A DNA stretch of 57,853 nt. It comes from Nostoc sp. LEGE 12450. GTDB taxonomy: Bacteria; Cyanobacteriota; Cyanobacteriia; Cyanobacteriales; Nostocaceae. Positions 1-8,309 of this stretch are shown here, one piece after another (the stretch's first letter is position 1; each line of letters opens with the position of its first letter). The position numbers and the translations under genes were made by a program. The DNA lies in the NCBI RefSeq assembly GCF_015206895.1, contig NZ_JADEXU010000036.1, positions 1 through 57,853 on the forward strand. Direction: 5' to 3'. Below the pieces are notes generated by a model that ran no database searches, was not told where the DNA came from, and saw only the letters and a list, made by a program, of their open reading frames with translations.

Positions 1-1
1 C

Positions 2-1804
2 GATGAAGCAGTCACGATTAACAACTTGGCTCCCACTCCCTTTGGTTATCACCCAGACTTTATTTACAACCCCTCTGGAACAGGCCCAGCCACTGAACAA
101 ACTAGACTTGATGGTTATACCAAAGTTCTAACTTTCGCTGGCCCGACTATAACCAATGCCAAAAATAGCTTGATCCTCAATGTTAAAGATGTCCGCGATG
201 GTTTGCTAGACTCTGCTATCTTCTTGAAGGCTGCTACTTTGGGGACGGTTGATCCTAATAATCTTCCCGGTAGTGTGAGGGTTGACACTGGTAAAGATTT
301 GGTTGTTGCAGAAGGGGGCACAACAGATACCTTTACATTCGTGCTGAAGACCATTCCGAAAGATAACGTTACTGTTACTCTGACTCCAGATAAACAGCTT
401 GATTTAGGCCAAGGGGCAAACAATCCAACAACTTTGACCTTTACACCTGGAAATGCCTTAATCGCGCAGACTGTTACTGTCAAAGCAGTGGACGATACTC
501 TTGTTGAAGGAAATCACACAGGTATTATCTCTTTCAAGGTCAACAGTAATGACTCTGCTTATGATAAACTGCCAATTTCTGACCTGAAGGTTGCTATTAG
601 AGACAACGATCAGCCAGCCCCTGTATTTGCCATTTCTTCAGCCTCAGCAACAGAAGGAAATCTTATTACTTTCACCATCATTCGTACAGGGGATGCTCAA
701 ATTGACCAAAGTATTACTCTAGCCACATCTATTGGTGCAGGAGATACAGCTAGCGAACGTGATTTTAGAGCTAAGGCTGAAACTATTATCTTTAAACCAG
801 GAGAAACTCAAAAAACCTTTACGGTTGAGACAATTTCAGACTCACTATTTGAAGGAAATGAAACTTTTACTGTCGGTTTAAGCAAACCCACAAATGGGGC
901 AATCATCAACCCTAATAGTACAGCTAAAGGGACTATTGTTGATGCAGGTGCGATTATTACCCAAACTGATGGAAGTACCAAAGTTACTGAAGGTGGTGCA
1001 ACTGACAGTTACTCTGTGGTACTTACTACCCAGCCCACTGCTAATGTCATTATTACTATCAATAACGGCAGGCAAATTAGAACCAATGTCAAAACTCTCA
1101 CCTTCACATCACGGAACTGGAATATAGCGCAAAATGTGACGGTAGTCGCAGTAGATGATGCAATTGTAGAAGGCAATCACGGCGACATCATCCAGAATAC
1201 AGTGAGCAGCAGCGATGCTAAATATAATGGTATTGCAGGCTCTATCAATGTGAGCATTGCTGACAATGAAACCTTACCTCTAGGTACAAATTTGCAAAGC
1301 CAGCCACAAGGCGAACTAATTGATTTGAGAGGTGTAAGGCAACAGGTAAAAGCTGATTTTGTTGTTAACAGAGAAGCAGCTTTCAATAATTCTATCGGCT
1401 TCTATCAGGTAACTGATGAAAATGGTGGTATTGATACTAATGGAGATGGCAAAGCAGATATTTTGACCGGACAAACTGGTTATAGTGAAGCAGCAGTTCG
1501 TGGTCGTGTTGCAGGCATTGATCTGACAGTTAATAACCAAGGTACGGCAACTTACACAGGGACTTTCCAGCCTGGTTCGATTTTTGCACCATTTATTATT
1601 GCTAATAGTAGACCTGATGCTTTAATTGATAACAATCCTAATAACGATCCCGTCGTTTACTTCCCATTTTTGGGAGCTAATATTGACAAAGTTGATCACA
1701 TTCGCTTGTTAGGGAATAACATCTTTGGGTTTGAGGATGTAGCAAATGGTGGGGATAAAGATTTCAATGATGTAATTGTAGGAGTTAAATTAAGTATTGT
1801 TTAG
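2..1804 (+). CDS. Calx-beta-like / DUF4114 surface protein, 5' end missing
   Basis: The frame is open to the left edge, so this is the C-terminal ~600 residues of a larger protein; the TTG at 26 is probably not the start. Three repeated beta-sandwich units follow one another. Two of them share a pattern of an acidic-Gly-Gly start, then TFTPGN or TFTSRNW, then VDD followed by VEGNH (about residues 90-195 and 310-415 counted from the TTG). Between them is a Calx-beta-like unit with EGNETF. The C-terminus has the DUF4114 signature (FGFED, then GGDKDFNDVIV). Such proteins in cyanobacteria are large, secreted and probably calcium-binding. No signal peptide or secretion signal is visible in the part present. 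Function beyond a surface or extracellular role is unknown. Confidence 0.8.
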   Translation, partial: DEAVTINNLAPTPFGYHPDFIYNPSGTGPATEQTRLDGYTKVLTFAGPTITNAKNSLILNVKDVRDGLLDSAIFLKAATLGTVDPNNLPGSVRVDTGKDLVVAEGGTTDTFTFVLKTIPKDNVTVTLTPDKQLDLGQGANNPTTLTFTPGNALIAQTVTVKAVDDTLVEGNHTGIISFKVNSNDSAYDKLPISDLKVAIRDNDQPAPVFAISSASATEGNLITFTIIRTGDAQIDQSITLATSIGAGDTASERDFRAKAETIIFKPGETQKTFTVETISDSLFEGNETFTVGLSKPTNGAIINPNSTAKGTIVDAGAIITQTDGSTKVTEGGATDSYSVVLTTQPTANVIITINNGRQIRTNVKTLTFTSRNWNIAQNVTVVAVDDAIVEGNHGDIIQNTVSSSDAKYNGIAGSINVSIADNETLPLGTNLQSQPQGELIDLRGVRQQVKADFVVNREAAFNNSIGFYQVTDENGGIDTNGDGKADILTGQTGYSEAAVRGRVAGIDLTVNNQGTATYTGTFQPGSIFAPFIIANSRPDALIDNNPNNDPVVYFPFLGANIDKVDHIRLLGNNIFGFEDVANGGDKDFNDVIVGVKLSIV

Positions 1805-1845
1805 CCATTTTTATCGGCAGGTTTCAACCTGGAGGAGATAAAAAT

Positions 1846-1880
1846 CAGCGTTGCATAATTGAAGTATGAATTCGAGCGTA
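1846..1880. repeat. Possible IS1-type element end (remnant)
   Basis: The stretch beginning GCGTTGC and running to TATGAAT closely resembles the segment at about 23146-23172, which borders the IS1-type transposase remnant. Shared bases include CGTTGC, AAT and TATGAAT at the same spacing. It may be a solo terminus left by an excised or degraded copy. This is a by-eye alignment only. Confidence 0.3.
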
Positions 1881-1915
1881 GGCGTAGCCCGTTGTAGACA
1901 TTGCATAGCGATGTC
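1876..1915. repeat. Short dispersed GC-rich palindromic repeat
   Basis: GTAGGCGTAGCCC followed by a partly complementary GTAGACATTGC, then AGCGATGTC. It is the same type as the repeats at 15879-15910 and 9991-10019. The start of the neighbouring small reading frame lies within it. Confidence 0.55.
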
Positions 1916-2152
1916 CAAGGTGTGGAGCAACTCATATTCGCTTTGCAAGAATGGCAAAAAAGGCTGAAAATGCACCTTGAGCTAGACAACGCTGGCTCCT
2001 TCTACACTGGGTTAGTCTCCACAATCGGCAAAGCTATTGATGTTGCTGATGGGGAGCCTTACTGGAATGCATATCTGAACCAGTGGCAGGTTTGGGTTAA
2101 CTTTGGGAGCGAGTGTAGGTCTGTGGTGTGCGATTGGTTGGTGGGGGTTTAG
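1901..2152 (+). CDS. Small hypothetical protein or gene fragment
   Basis: An 83-codon frame with no recognised family. The first residues come from the dispersed repeat just upstream, so the apparent start is unreliable. From EWQKRLKMHLE onward the composition looks protein-like: amphipathic, then a Trp/Tyr-rich stretch (YWNAYLNQWQVWVNF). It could be the remaining 3' part of an older gene whose front was lost when the repeat or the IS end arrived. No clear ribosome-binding site. The 150 bp after it, up to the HNH gene, hold nothing I recognise. Confidence 0.3.
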   Translation: MHSDVQGVEQLIFALQEWQKRLKMHLELDNAGSFYTGLVSTIGKAIDVADGEPYWNAYLNQWQVWVNFGSECRSVVCDWLVGV

Positions 2153-2302
2153 GTCACATCCTCACAAAGCTCCCAATTAATTACAGCGATAATCGCTGCA
2201 TGGTTAGGAATTTATCAACCATGCTTGCTGCAAGGAGTTTAATGTCATGAAACCTTAAAATGAGAATTGGCGATCGCTAGATATTGACCACTACCAACAT
2301 TT

Positions 2303-2758
2303 TTATAGCGGTGGATGCAGTCCCGCCGAGGTCAAAAGGCGACGCAAGTTAACAACTCCAACCCGATTTAATTGCAGAGCTGACACTGTTGCTCGACCAC
2401 AGGAAGTTTTACCAATAACCTGTGTAAAATCATCGTTCCAGCTGAAATGCTCTGACCAAAGCTGCTGACGAGGATGAAACAGTGCAACCTCAAGTTTTGT
2501 TTCTGGATCGCAATGGCTGGTTTTGGTATGCTTTCGACCATTGCAGCCATAACACGACCAAGCTAAATTTTCTACAATCGTTTCTCCACCTGCCTGACGG
2601 GGTTTGATGTGTTCTATAGTGAAGCTGTCAGGAGAAAATTCTTCTGGACATCGGCAATATTCACAGAGATTTTTGGCTCTACTGGCTACTGTTCGTCGCA
2701 TTGCAGCAGATACTCTCTCAGATTCAAACGGCATGGAATAACTGAGATTCTGAGACAA
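2303..2758 (-). CDS. HNH endonuclease
   Basis: A 151-aa protein with a compact HNH/McrA-type nuclease fold. A CEYCR zinc knuckle is near residue 32, IEHIKP (the catalytic His pair region) near 49, then NLAWSCYGCNGRKH, which supplies the second zinc knuckle and the terminal HNH His. The start is TTG at 2758; an ATG at 2734 is an alternative. It overlaps the end of the upstream minus-strand gene by 35 bp (11 bp with the ATG), so the two are probably co-transcribed and translationally coupled. HNH proteins of this size occur as solitary nucleases, in restriction or in defence; the role here is not determined. Confidence 0.85.
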   Translation of the reverse strand: MSQNLSYSMPFESERVSAAMRRTVASRAKNLCEYCRCPEEFSPDSFTIEHIKPRQAGGETIVENLAWSCYGCNGRKHTKTSHCDPETKLEVALFHPRQQLWSEHFSWNDDFTQVIGKTSCGRATVSALQLNRVGVVNLRRLLTSAGLHPPL

Positions 2759-3119
2759 ATTGACGATTCAAGGTTAGCAAATCCATATTCCTTAGCCTTG
2801 CTAATTCCATAAGAGCTTCCAGACGTTCTACCCTCCACTGTTCTAGCTGATCCTCATAAGTAATCAATTCTTCATGTTCCATATCGGTGAGTTCCCCCCA
2901 CTCACCGCGTTTTCGTAACTCTTCTAATCGTTTCTGCTCATTAGGAGCCAGGCAACGTTGGATGACTTCAACCAGGGCTAACTCAATCGGATTGGATGTA
3001 GCAAACTTAGAGGGTTCAGACAGAAACTCTAATAATTGAACTACCGCAGTTAACCGCTCTTCTGACAAATGCTCAATCAGTTCGATAGCTCTTCTACGAA
3101 TATCGGTTGCTCTGGTCAT
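2724..3119 (-). CDS. Hypothetical 131-aa helical protein paired with the HNH nuclease
   Basis: No named family recognised. It is strongly helical and charged: an N-terminal segment (IELIEHLSEERLTAVVQLLEFL) resembles the start of small DUF2281/antitoxin-like proteins, and the middle (QKRLEELRKRGEWGELTDMEHEELITYEDQLEQWRVERLEAL) is rich in Glu/Arg and probably coiled. It starts with ATG at 3119 and its stop lies inside the HNH gene. The arrangement (small acidic helical protein first, nuclease second, overlapping) is compatible with an antitoxin-toxin or nuclease-accessory pair, but that is inference from layout. Confidence 0.6.
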   Translation of the reverse strand: MTRATDIRRRAIELIEHLSEERLTAVVQLLEFLSEPSKFATSNPIELALVEVIQRCLAPNEQKRLEELRKRGEWGELTDMEHEELITYEDQLEQWRVERLEALMELARLRNMDLLTLNRQFVSESQLFHAV

Positions 3120-3662
3120 GGAAGATCACGCTTACCTATGTCTAATCAAATTGTACTCAGACTGGACGGTTTTTTCGATTTAATTAAGAATTCACCAACC
3201 CCTGCCTCGGACGTTAAAGAACAAAAAAATTATGGATGACATAGCAAACAATTGCCTACCACACATGGGTACACTATCGTTATTACCAATACTTAACATT
3301 AAAAGCTCTTTTTCACGTAGTCAAGCAACATAGCAATATTTTGACATTCTTTGTAACAAAAATGACTTATCTAGCGAGTACTAAACACATGACAAAAGTA
3401 TTGTAATTTCAAGGTTTCTGACAATCAAAGTAAAAAGCGACTGCCGCTTAATAAGTAACAATCGCCACACAAAAACACTCTTGCATTTCTAGGATAACAA
3501 GAATGAAAGTGATAGTTACAGTAGCCCCTAAAATCACATCATCAGTTTACATTCACCTGACTACTGGATTATCAAAAGCAGCAATTAAACAGCATATAAC
3601 AGACCGCTAAACAGTGGAGAAATGTAAGCAGATTTGAACATTTTTCAAGTGGATTTTGATCA
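3120..3662. other. Gene-free AT-rich interval
   Basis: About 540 bp with stops in all frames and no recognisable RNA, repeat array or IS. It presumably holds the promoter of the minus-strand HNH pair on its left side and the lost 5' part of the DnaB fragment on its right. Confidence 0.4.
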
Positions 3663-4166
3663 ATCAGCACTCTTGTTGTCAAACAAGCGAATGACAACCC
3701 TGTAATCACCACATCACAAATCAAAGGTGATTTGCAAGATATACAAGCTCGTTGCAGTTCAGTCAGTTTGGTGATTGTGGACTATGTGCAGTTGATTGAA
3801 CCAATGCGCCGTGAACGTGGGGAAAACCGCGTGCAAGAAATTGACTCCATCTTGAAACAACTCAGGGCGATCGCTAAACAATTCAATTGCGCTGTCTTGG
3901 GTTTAGCGCAGTTAAAAAGAGAAGTTGATTCACGTTCCGAAAAGCGTCCAACCAAAGCTGATTTTCGGGAATCTGGAGGATTTGAACAAGAAGCTGCTGT
4001 CATGCTGGGATTGTACCGGGAAGATTACTACGATAAACAATCCACCCAAAAAGGCATTTTTGAAGTTTCAGTTTTGAAAAGTCGGTTTAGTAGTGAGACG
4101 ACTGTTAATCTCTTGTTTGATGAACGATTTGGACAGTTTAAGAATTTTGCGAAGTCGAGAGATTGA
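3663..4166 (+). pseudogene. Truncated replicative helicase DnaB (C-terminal RecA-like part)
   Basis: Reads as the second half of a DnaB helicase domain: LVIVDYVQLI (Walker B), GLAQLKREVDSRSEKRPTKADFRESG (the QLxR, RP and LReSG motifs) and a final SxLKSRF. The Walker A motif, the N-terminal domain and the linker are missing. In frame, the similarity begins after a TGA at 3657-3659 with a segment like the 'N-P-x-I-T-x-x-Q-I' strand of DnaB. A normal DnaB is around 450 residues; about 165 remain. It cannot be a functional helicase. I considered an intein remnant, because cyanobacterial dnaB often carries one, but see no intein blocks. Probably the relic of a plasmid- or phage-type dnaB. Confidence 0.75.
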
Positions 4167-4231
4167 GGTATGAAATACTCAAAGCAAGAGTATTAAATCA
4201 TAATTTTTGTAGAAAAAGAGGAAGATTTTAA

Positions 4232-5047
4232 TTGAGTTACGACAATACAGCTAAATACTTAGCCGAATTATATCCGGCAGAATTTGCTAAGTGGTTACTA
4301 ACCACCACACTGCAAGAAGTTACAGTGCTGAAAACTGAATTATCAATAGAACCAATCCGTGCAGATTCTGTAACTTTTCTGCAAACAGCTAATCGAATTT
4401 TACACATAGAATTTCAGACTCTGGCTACATCTAATCCACCCATCCCTTTACGGATATTAGATTATTACGTGAGGTTAAAACGACAATATCGTAAACCAAT
4501 CACACAGGTAGTAATCTTTTTACAGGAAACCGATGATGAAATTGCTTTCACCACAGAATATACTGATGAAATGACAACTCATCGTTATCAAGTTGTACGC
4601 TTATGGGAACAGGATTCGGCACTCTTTCTCAATAATCCGGCTCTGCTGCCTCTTGCGCCGCTCGCCCGAACTGATTCTCCTGCTGCCTTATTATCCCAAG
4701 TTGCTCAAAGTATCGCTAAAATTTCAGATAAGAGTGAAAGACAAAATATTGCTGGGTGTACAGAAATTTTTGCAGGCTTAAGGTTTGAAAAAGATTTGAT
4801 TCGTCAATTTTTACGGGAGGATATTATGCAGGAATCTGTAATCTATCAAGATATTTTACAAAAAGGAGAATTCAAATTTTTTTATCGCCAGCTAACTCGA
4901 CGCTTTGGAGAAATTGATATATCAATAATTGAACAAGTCCGAGAATTATCTACGGAGCAATTAGAGGCATTAGGAGAAGCATTTCTAGATTTTTCATCAG
5001 TTGAAGACTTAATGAATTGGTTAGACCAACAAGTAGTTGGTAGTTAA
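4232..5047 (+). CDS. Rpn-family (PD-(D/E)XK, DUF4351) recombination-promoting nuclease-like protein
   Basis: 271 aa starting at TTG 4232. The N-terminal part has the Rpn/DUF2887-type layout: DNTAKYLAELYPAEFAKWLL, then HIEFQT, where the acidic residue and Q of a PD-(D/E)XK core sit, then LRILDYYVRLKRQYRKPITQVVIFL. The C-terminus (KGEFKFFYRQLTRRFGEI, then LDFSSVEDLMNWL) matches the DUF4351 module found in cyanobacterial members. These proteins are abundant in Nostoc; E. coli RpnA is a DNA endonuclease that promotes recombination. It is followed by a terminator-like hairpin, so it is probably monocistronic. Confidence 0.75.
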   Translation: MSYDNTAKYLAELYPAEFAKWLLTTTLQEVTVLKTELSIEPIRADSVTFLQTANRILHIEFQTLATSNPPIPLRILDYYVRLKRQYRKPITQVVIFLQETDDEIAFTTEYTDEMTTHRYQVVRLWEQDSALFLNNPALLPLAPLARTDSPAALLSQVAQSIAKISDKSERQNIAGCTEIFAGLRFEKDLIRQFLREDIMQESVIYQDILQKGEFKFFYRQLTRRFGEIDISIIEQVRELSTEQLEALGEAFLDFSSVEDLMNWLDQQVVGS

Positions 5048-5108
5048 TCTTAAACTAACACTCTTTCAAGTATGTAATTTTTTAGTCTTGGGAATTTTAA
5101 CAATTAAT

Positions 5109-5136
5109 GCAGGGGTTTGTGTATGAAAACCTCTGC
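5109..5136 (+). terminator. Hairpin terminator after the Rpn-like gene
   Basis: GCAGGGGTTT at 5109-5118 pairs with AAACCTCTGC at 5127-5136 (ten pairs, one G-T), loop of eight, followed by TTTA. It lies 62 bp after the Rpn-like stop codon. Confidence 0.55.
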
Positions 5137-5202
5137 TTTACAACAAAATCGACTAGCTTTAATATTCTCGCGCTTTATTAAAAATGAGTTGATAAACATA
5201 AA

Positions 5203-5238
5203 AAAGCCGGAGGGGTATCGGACGCAATCCTCGGCTTT
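5203..5238. terminator. Bidirectional terminator-like hairpin
   Basis: AAAGCCG(G)AGG at 5203-5213 pairs with CCTCGGCTTT at 5229-5238, with an A-tract before and a T-tract inside the stem end, so it could act on either strand. It lies in the 370-bp interval between the Rpn-like and SLOG genes; nothing else is seen there. Confidence 0.45.
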
Positions 5239-5465
5239 CATGAATCAAAGACTATTTTTATGGTGGCGTATTACATTCAATAATTCCTGGCTTAATGGTA
5301 TATATCTTACTCTATCAAAAGACAGAGCTTAACTCATTTTTACATTAGAGTTTTGTTACTAAACTAAAGCATTTATGGAGAAATCTAGAATAATAACTAA
5401 TTAGATGGAGTATTCATTTGAAAAACCCATCATCATTACTGAAAAGTTCGAAAAAAGGCTTACAG

Positions 5466-5975
5466 ATGATTAAAATCATTGCTGGTACAGGCCACCGTCC
5501 CGAAAAGCTTGGGGGCTATAACGATGAAGTTTTTATCCGATTAATAGCCTTATGCAAAGTGTCTCTCCAGAAAATGCAAGCTACGGAAGTCATTAGCGGT
5601 ATGGCATTGGGATTCGACCAAGCGCTTGCTACGGCTGCAATTGAGTTACAAATCCCCCTGATTGCAGCAGTCCCATTCAAGGGACAGGAGGATAAATGGC
5701 AACCACAAGATAAAGAACGCTACGAACACATTCTGTTCCAAACTTCATCAATTGTCTATGTTGACCTCTTTGAAGAATACTCAGCATCATCATCAGGATA
5801 TAGCAGTGAGAAGATGTACAAGCGTAATCAATATATGGTGGATCACTGTGATGAAGTACTAGCACTTTTTAATGGTTCAGCTAGTGGCACTGGTAACTGT
5901 GTTAACTATGCCAAAAGCTTGGGTAAACCAGTGCTGAACGTGTGGAAGTCATGGGTCAAATATCGAGGTTTTTAG
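5466..5975 (+). CDS. SLOG-superfamily protein (DUF1273/YpsA-like)
   Basis: 169 aa from the ATG at 5466; the in-frame codons upstream lack family similarity. The N-terminus IIAGTGHRPEKLGGY is the typical DUF1273 opening. It is followed by ISGMALGFDQALA (nucleotide-binding SLOG glycine loop), AAVPFKGQEDKW, NQYMVDHCDEVLALF and GTGNCVNYAKSLGKPV. SLOG proteins bind nucleotide-derived ligands and several act in phage defence or plasmid biology; DUF1273 members' ligand is unknown. It sits at the head of a plus-strand accessory cluster with a methyltransferase fragment and the DUF1392-like/DUF488-like pair. Confidence 0.75.
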   Translation: MIKIIAGTGHRPEKLGGYNDEVFIRLIALCKVSLQKMQATEVISGMALGFDQALATAAIELQIPLIAAVPFKGQEDKWQPQDKERYEHILFQTSSIVYVDLFEEYSASSSGYSSEKMYKRNQYMVDHCDEVLALFNGSASGTGNCVNYAKSLGKPVLNVWKSWVKYRGF

Positions 5976-6003
5976 GGAGTAAAAATATGTACAACCAACT
6001 TAA

Positions 6004-6372
6004 ACCAGGGCATATATAGAAGTATGCGAATGGGAAACTATACCCGCGTACTGCCTCGGCTTGCCACATGAAAGAGAAAGAGTCTTTATCATTGCCTACG
6101 CCGATGGCTTATTCCACCGTCAACAGCCAACTCCCTGGGCAGACCAAATTAGAAATCAGATTACGCAAGTACGGTTCTCTCATGAAGACCGAAGCTTTGA
6201 ACCCGGTATTCGTGAGGTGGCTTTTGGGGTTCCCATTGGAGTAGCCAAGGGAATTAAGGGTAATTATGATGCCCGTCGTGCTTATGGCTTGAGTTGTTCT
6301 CCAAGGCAAGCTGCGATCGCTTGGAAACGAATTGATTATTTGTGTGGTCTAAAGTCCAGTCAGGAGGCATAA
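6004..6372 (+). pseudogene. C-5 cytosine DNA methyltransferase fragment
   Basis: After an in-frame TAA at 6001, the frame reads a methyltransferase-like segment ending GLPHERERVFIIAYAD. This is the conserved 'G-x-P-H-x-R-E-R-x-F-I' motif VIII region of C5 cytosine methylases. The motifs needed for SAM binding and the catalytic Pro-Cys are absent, so about two thirds of a normal enzyme is missing. The C-terminal GLSCSPRQAAIAWKRI resembles the motif IX/X end (G-x-x-x-x-P-x-x-A). Inactive remnant of a solitary methylase; nothing complete remains upstream. Confidence 0.65.
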
Positions 6373-6374
6373 TC

Positions 6375-6869
6375 ATGATTAACCAAGTCCCGAATCTAGA
6401 AACTTGTTGGTATCTTTCACCACCTTGGGGTAAAGAGATTTCCCCCTTAGAAGTTTCCCTGTTGGAGAAAGTCTACGTCACTACCACCAAATCTTTCGGT
6501 TACTGTTGCGGTGTAGAGTGGTCAGCTAAAGGCTGGAATTATGAGATTGTCTCCAGCAACGATAATCTAACTGTTTTAGGACGTGAAATCATTGGTACAG
6601 GTAACTTACAATTAGTTACCAAAGAAAAGCCTGTGTTTGAACTGGGTGAATTAGTCGAGTTCCGATTTCATGGCGACGGGCCACCAGCAAGGATTGTCCA
6701 AGGCATCCAACTGATTTGCGATTCCTGGTTCTACTGCATCGAATGGATGTCCCCAGGAATATCTGAAAACGGTAACGAGCTTTTTACTTTCAGAGATGCG
6801 ATCTCTCTTGGCGGGACTTCGCCCATCGCACGAGTTACTGACTATGACTTGGAGAGGGTGCGATTATGA
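6375..6869 (+). CDS. DUF1392-like cyanobacterial protein
   Basis: 164 aa from ATG 6375, chosen over an upstream in-frame ATG because CAGGAGG lies 7 nt before it. The opening (NLETCWYLSPPWG, then VSLLEKVYVTTTKSFGYCCGVEW) and the length match the Anabaena/Nostoc-restricted DUF1392 family as I remember it; function is unknown. Its last codons overlap the next gene by ATGA. Residues near 144-151 (SLGGTSPI) are encoded by a 24-nt repeat inserted in a HIP1 site. Without it the protein would read TFRDAIARVTDYDLERV. Confidence 0.6.
   Translation: MINQVPNLETCWYLSPPWGKEISPLEVSLLEKVYVTTTKSFGYCCGVEWSAKGWNYEIVSSNDNLTVLGREIIGTGNLQLVTKEKPVFELGELVEFRFHGDGPPARIVQGIQLICDSWFYCIEWMSPGISENGNELFTFRDAISLGGTSPIARVTDYDLERVRL
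6804..6827. repeat. 24-nt small dispersed repeat inserted in-frame in a HIP1 site
   Basis: Removing these 24 nt restores GCGATC|GC, a perfect HIP1 octamer, and leaves the reading frame intact. The insert contains the short palindrome GGCGGGACTTCGCCC. The segment GGCGGGACAAAGCCCATCG at 19591-19609 is nearly the same. Confidence 0.7.
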
Positions 6870-7492
6870 CAGTCTACACCTCATATTATCGTGGCGAAAT
6901 CCGAGGCGAGGCTGTTTCAATCTCGCTGTACCCTCCTAAAAATTGGAAAGGCAAACACCTTCCACTATTCGCGCCAACTCCAGAACTGCTGAAGTGGTGG
7001 AAGGTATCAGCCCAGGATACCGCCGCACAGTCAGAATACACCAGGGAGTTCAGGAAGACTCTGGATTCTCGTCAGCAACTAATTCAATTGTGGGTGAGAA
7101 AACAGAAAGAAAATCCACAAGATATAACGCTATGCTGCTTTGAAAAGACTGGGGATTTTTGCCATCGATATCAAGTTGGTGAGGAGATACTGCAAGAGCT
7201 TTGGGGCGGGGAAGTTGGGGCTGCTCAACTACAATTAACCCTTGTCCAAGGCAAGACAAATCACCCTATTACATATCCACCTTTGATATTGTCGCTGATC
7301 GAGAAATGTCACGCATTGGGTTATCCTGTGAAGTGCGATTGCTTGCGCTGCGGCTACTACCGAGTATCTCTGCATGGCGAGGATTTGGGCGATTGGTCGG
7401 AACTTGGGCTGCTGGCGGTTCTGTCGGGGTTGCAGCAGGAATTCTATCGGGGGCGGTTGCTGCTGGGGTTGGCGGCGGCCGTGTCAGGCTGA
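6866..7492 (+). CDS. DUF488-like protein
   Basis: 208 aa, coupled to the previous gene by an ATGA overlap. It begins VYTSYYRG, and the middle contains LCCFEKTGDFCHRYQVGEEI, the 'C-x-E-K...C-H-R' signature of DUF488 proteins. Their biochemical role is not established. The C-terminal third is Cys-rich (CDCLRCGYYRV) and ends in a Leu/Gly-rich tail encoded by GC-rich DNA, which may be an extension unlike the family. Probably works with the DUF1392-like partner, judging from coupling alone. Confidence 0.6.
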   Translation: MTVYTSYYRGEIRGEAVSISLYPPKNWKGKHLPLFAPTPELLKWWKVSAQDTAAQSEYTREFRKTLDSRQQLIQLWVRKQKENPQDITLCCFEKTGDFCHRYQVGEEILQELWGGEVGAAQLQLTLVQGKTNHPITYPPLILSLIEKCHALGYPVKCDCLRCGYYRVSLHGEDLGDWSELGLLAVLSGLQQEFYRGRLLLGLAAAVSG

Positions 7493-7602
7493 CGGTGAGG
7501 TGTCTTGTGGGGGCGAGGGGTGGACGGTTGGGTTTAATGATTAAATAATTTTTTAAAAGGTATTAAATTAAATATTATTCAATAGCCAAAGCTTTATCTT
7601 TT

Positions 7603-7851
7603 ATGGAACCACTACTACCTGAATCAAAACTAGAAAATGTTATTACGTTAATTAAGCGCTTTACTGCTGGGGCAGTAATCGGACTAGTGATTGCTCTAAT
7701 GCACTGGTATTGGTACGCAACCTATTTTGGGTATTCACTACCTTTAACTAGAAGCATTACAGGGTGTGTATTACTAGTAATTATCTGCGGATTGATGACG
7801 CTTAAATGGGGCTATAAGACATTAGGGACTTTGTTAGAGAATTTGTCTTAA
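7603..7851 (+). CDS. Small two-helix membrane protein
   Basis: 82 aa with two hydrophobic segments: AGAVIGLVIALMHWYWYATYF and ITGCVLLVIICGLMTLKWG (about residues 23-43 and 51-70). No family recognised. The short N-terminus is acidic. It stands alone, 110 bp after the DUF488-like gene. Confidence 0.5.
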   Translation: MEPLLPESKLENVITLIKRFTAGAVIGLVIALMHWYWYATYFGYSLPLTRSITGCVLLVIICGLMTLKWGYKTLGTLLENLS

Positions 7852-8151
7852 TGGAAAAATTGCAAGCAATTTTAAGAGGGCGACTTCTACCCCCTTTTTT
7901 ATTGGTTAAAAGTAGCTACAGCTAATCTACAGCTATGGAATATAACTTTGCATACAGCACTTACGGCAGCACGAGGTACATCCTAAAAGCTGAAAGCGAT
8001 GATAGGGGAGGGCTAAGAAGAAAACTATATCGCATAATAGCCGGAAGCGCTGTAACTCGTTAGTAAACAATATTTGAGTTTACCTCATTTACTTAGGAAA
8101 CGCTATAAATAAAATTTGTATTTGAAAAAATACATTTATTATTTTAGCCAT

Positions 8152-8260
8152 TAATACCAAATTATTGTGAAGCTGCATGAAACTATAAAAAGCTGGAATA
8201 CTTGCCAATCATAGTTTATAGCTTTTTGATTCTATGCAACTTCATACAAAATTGGTATTA
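8152..8260. repeat. Fold-back (MITE-like) element
   Basis: A 109-bp imperfect palindrome. It starts TAATACCAAATT and ends with the complement of TAATACCAATTTTG. Inner blocks also match (GAAGCTGCAT on the left, complement of GAAGTTGCAT on the right, and both arms carry AAAAAGCT). No coding capacity. It occupies the middle of the 458-bp gene-free interval 7852-8309, where I see nothing else beyond AT-rich DNA. Confidence 0.6.
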
Positions 8261-8309
8261 GACCTTAAATCAGCAAGAGTCTTTGAGGAATTCCCACTCA
8301 TTGAGCATT

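Noticed and set aside
3600..3740. Possible intein end before the DnaB fragment
   Set aside because: Cyanobacterial DnaB often carries an intein, but no terminal His-Asn or block F pattern is present; the upstream frame simply stops.
7201..7548. 115-codon plus-strand frame overlapping the DUF488-like gene
   Set aside because: Out-of-frame reading of GC-rich DNA, Gly/Val/Arg-rich and without a start signal; the DUF488-like frame has family motifs.
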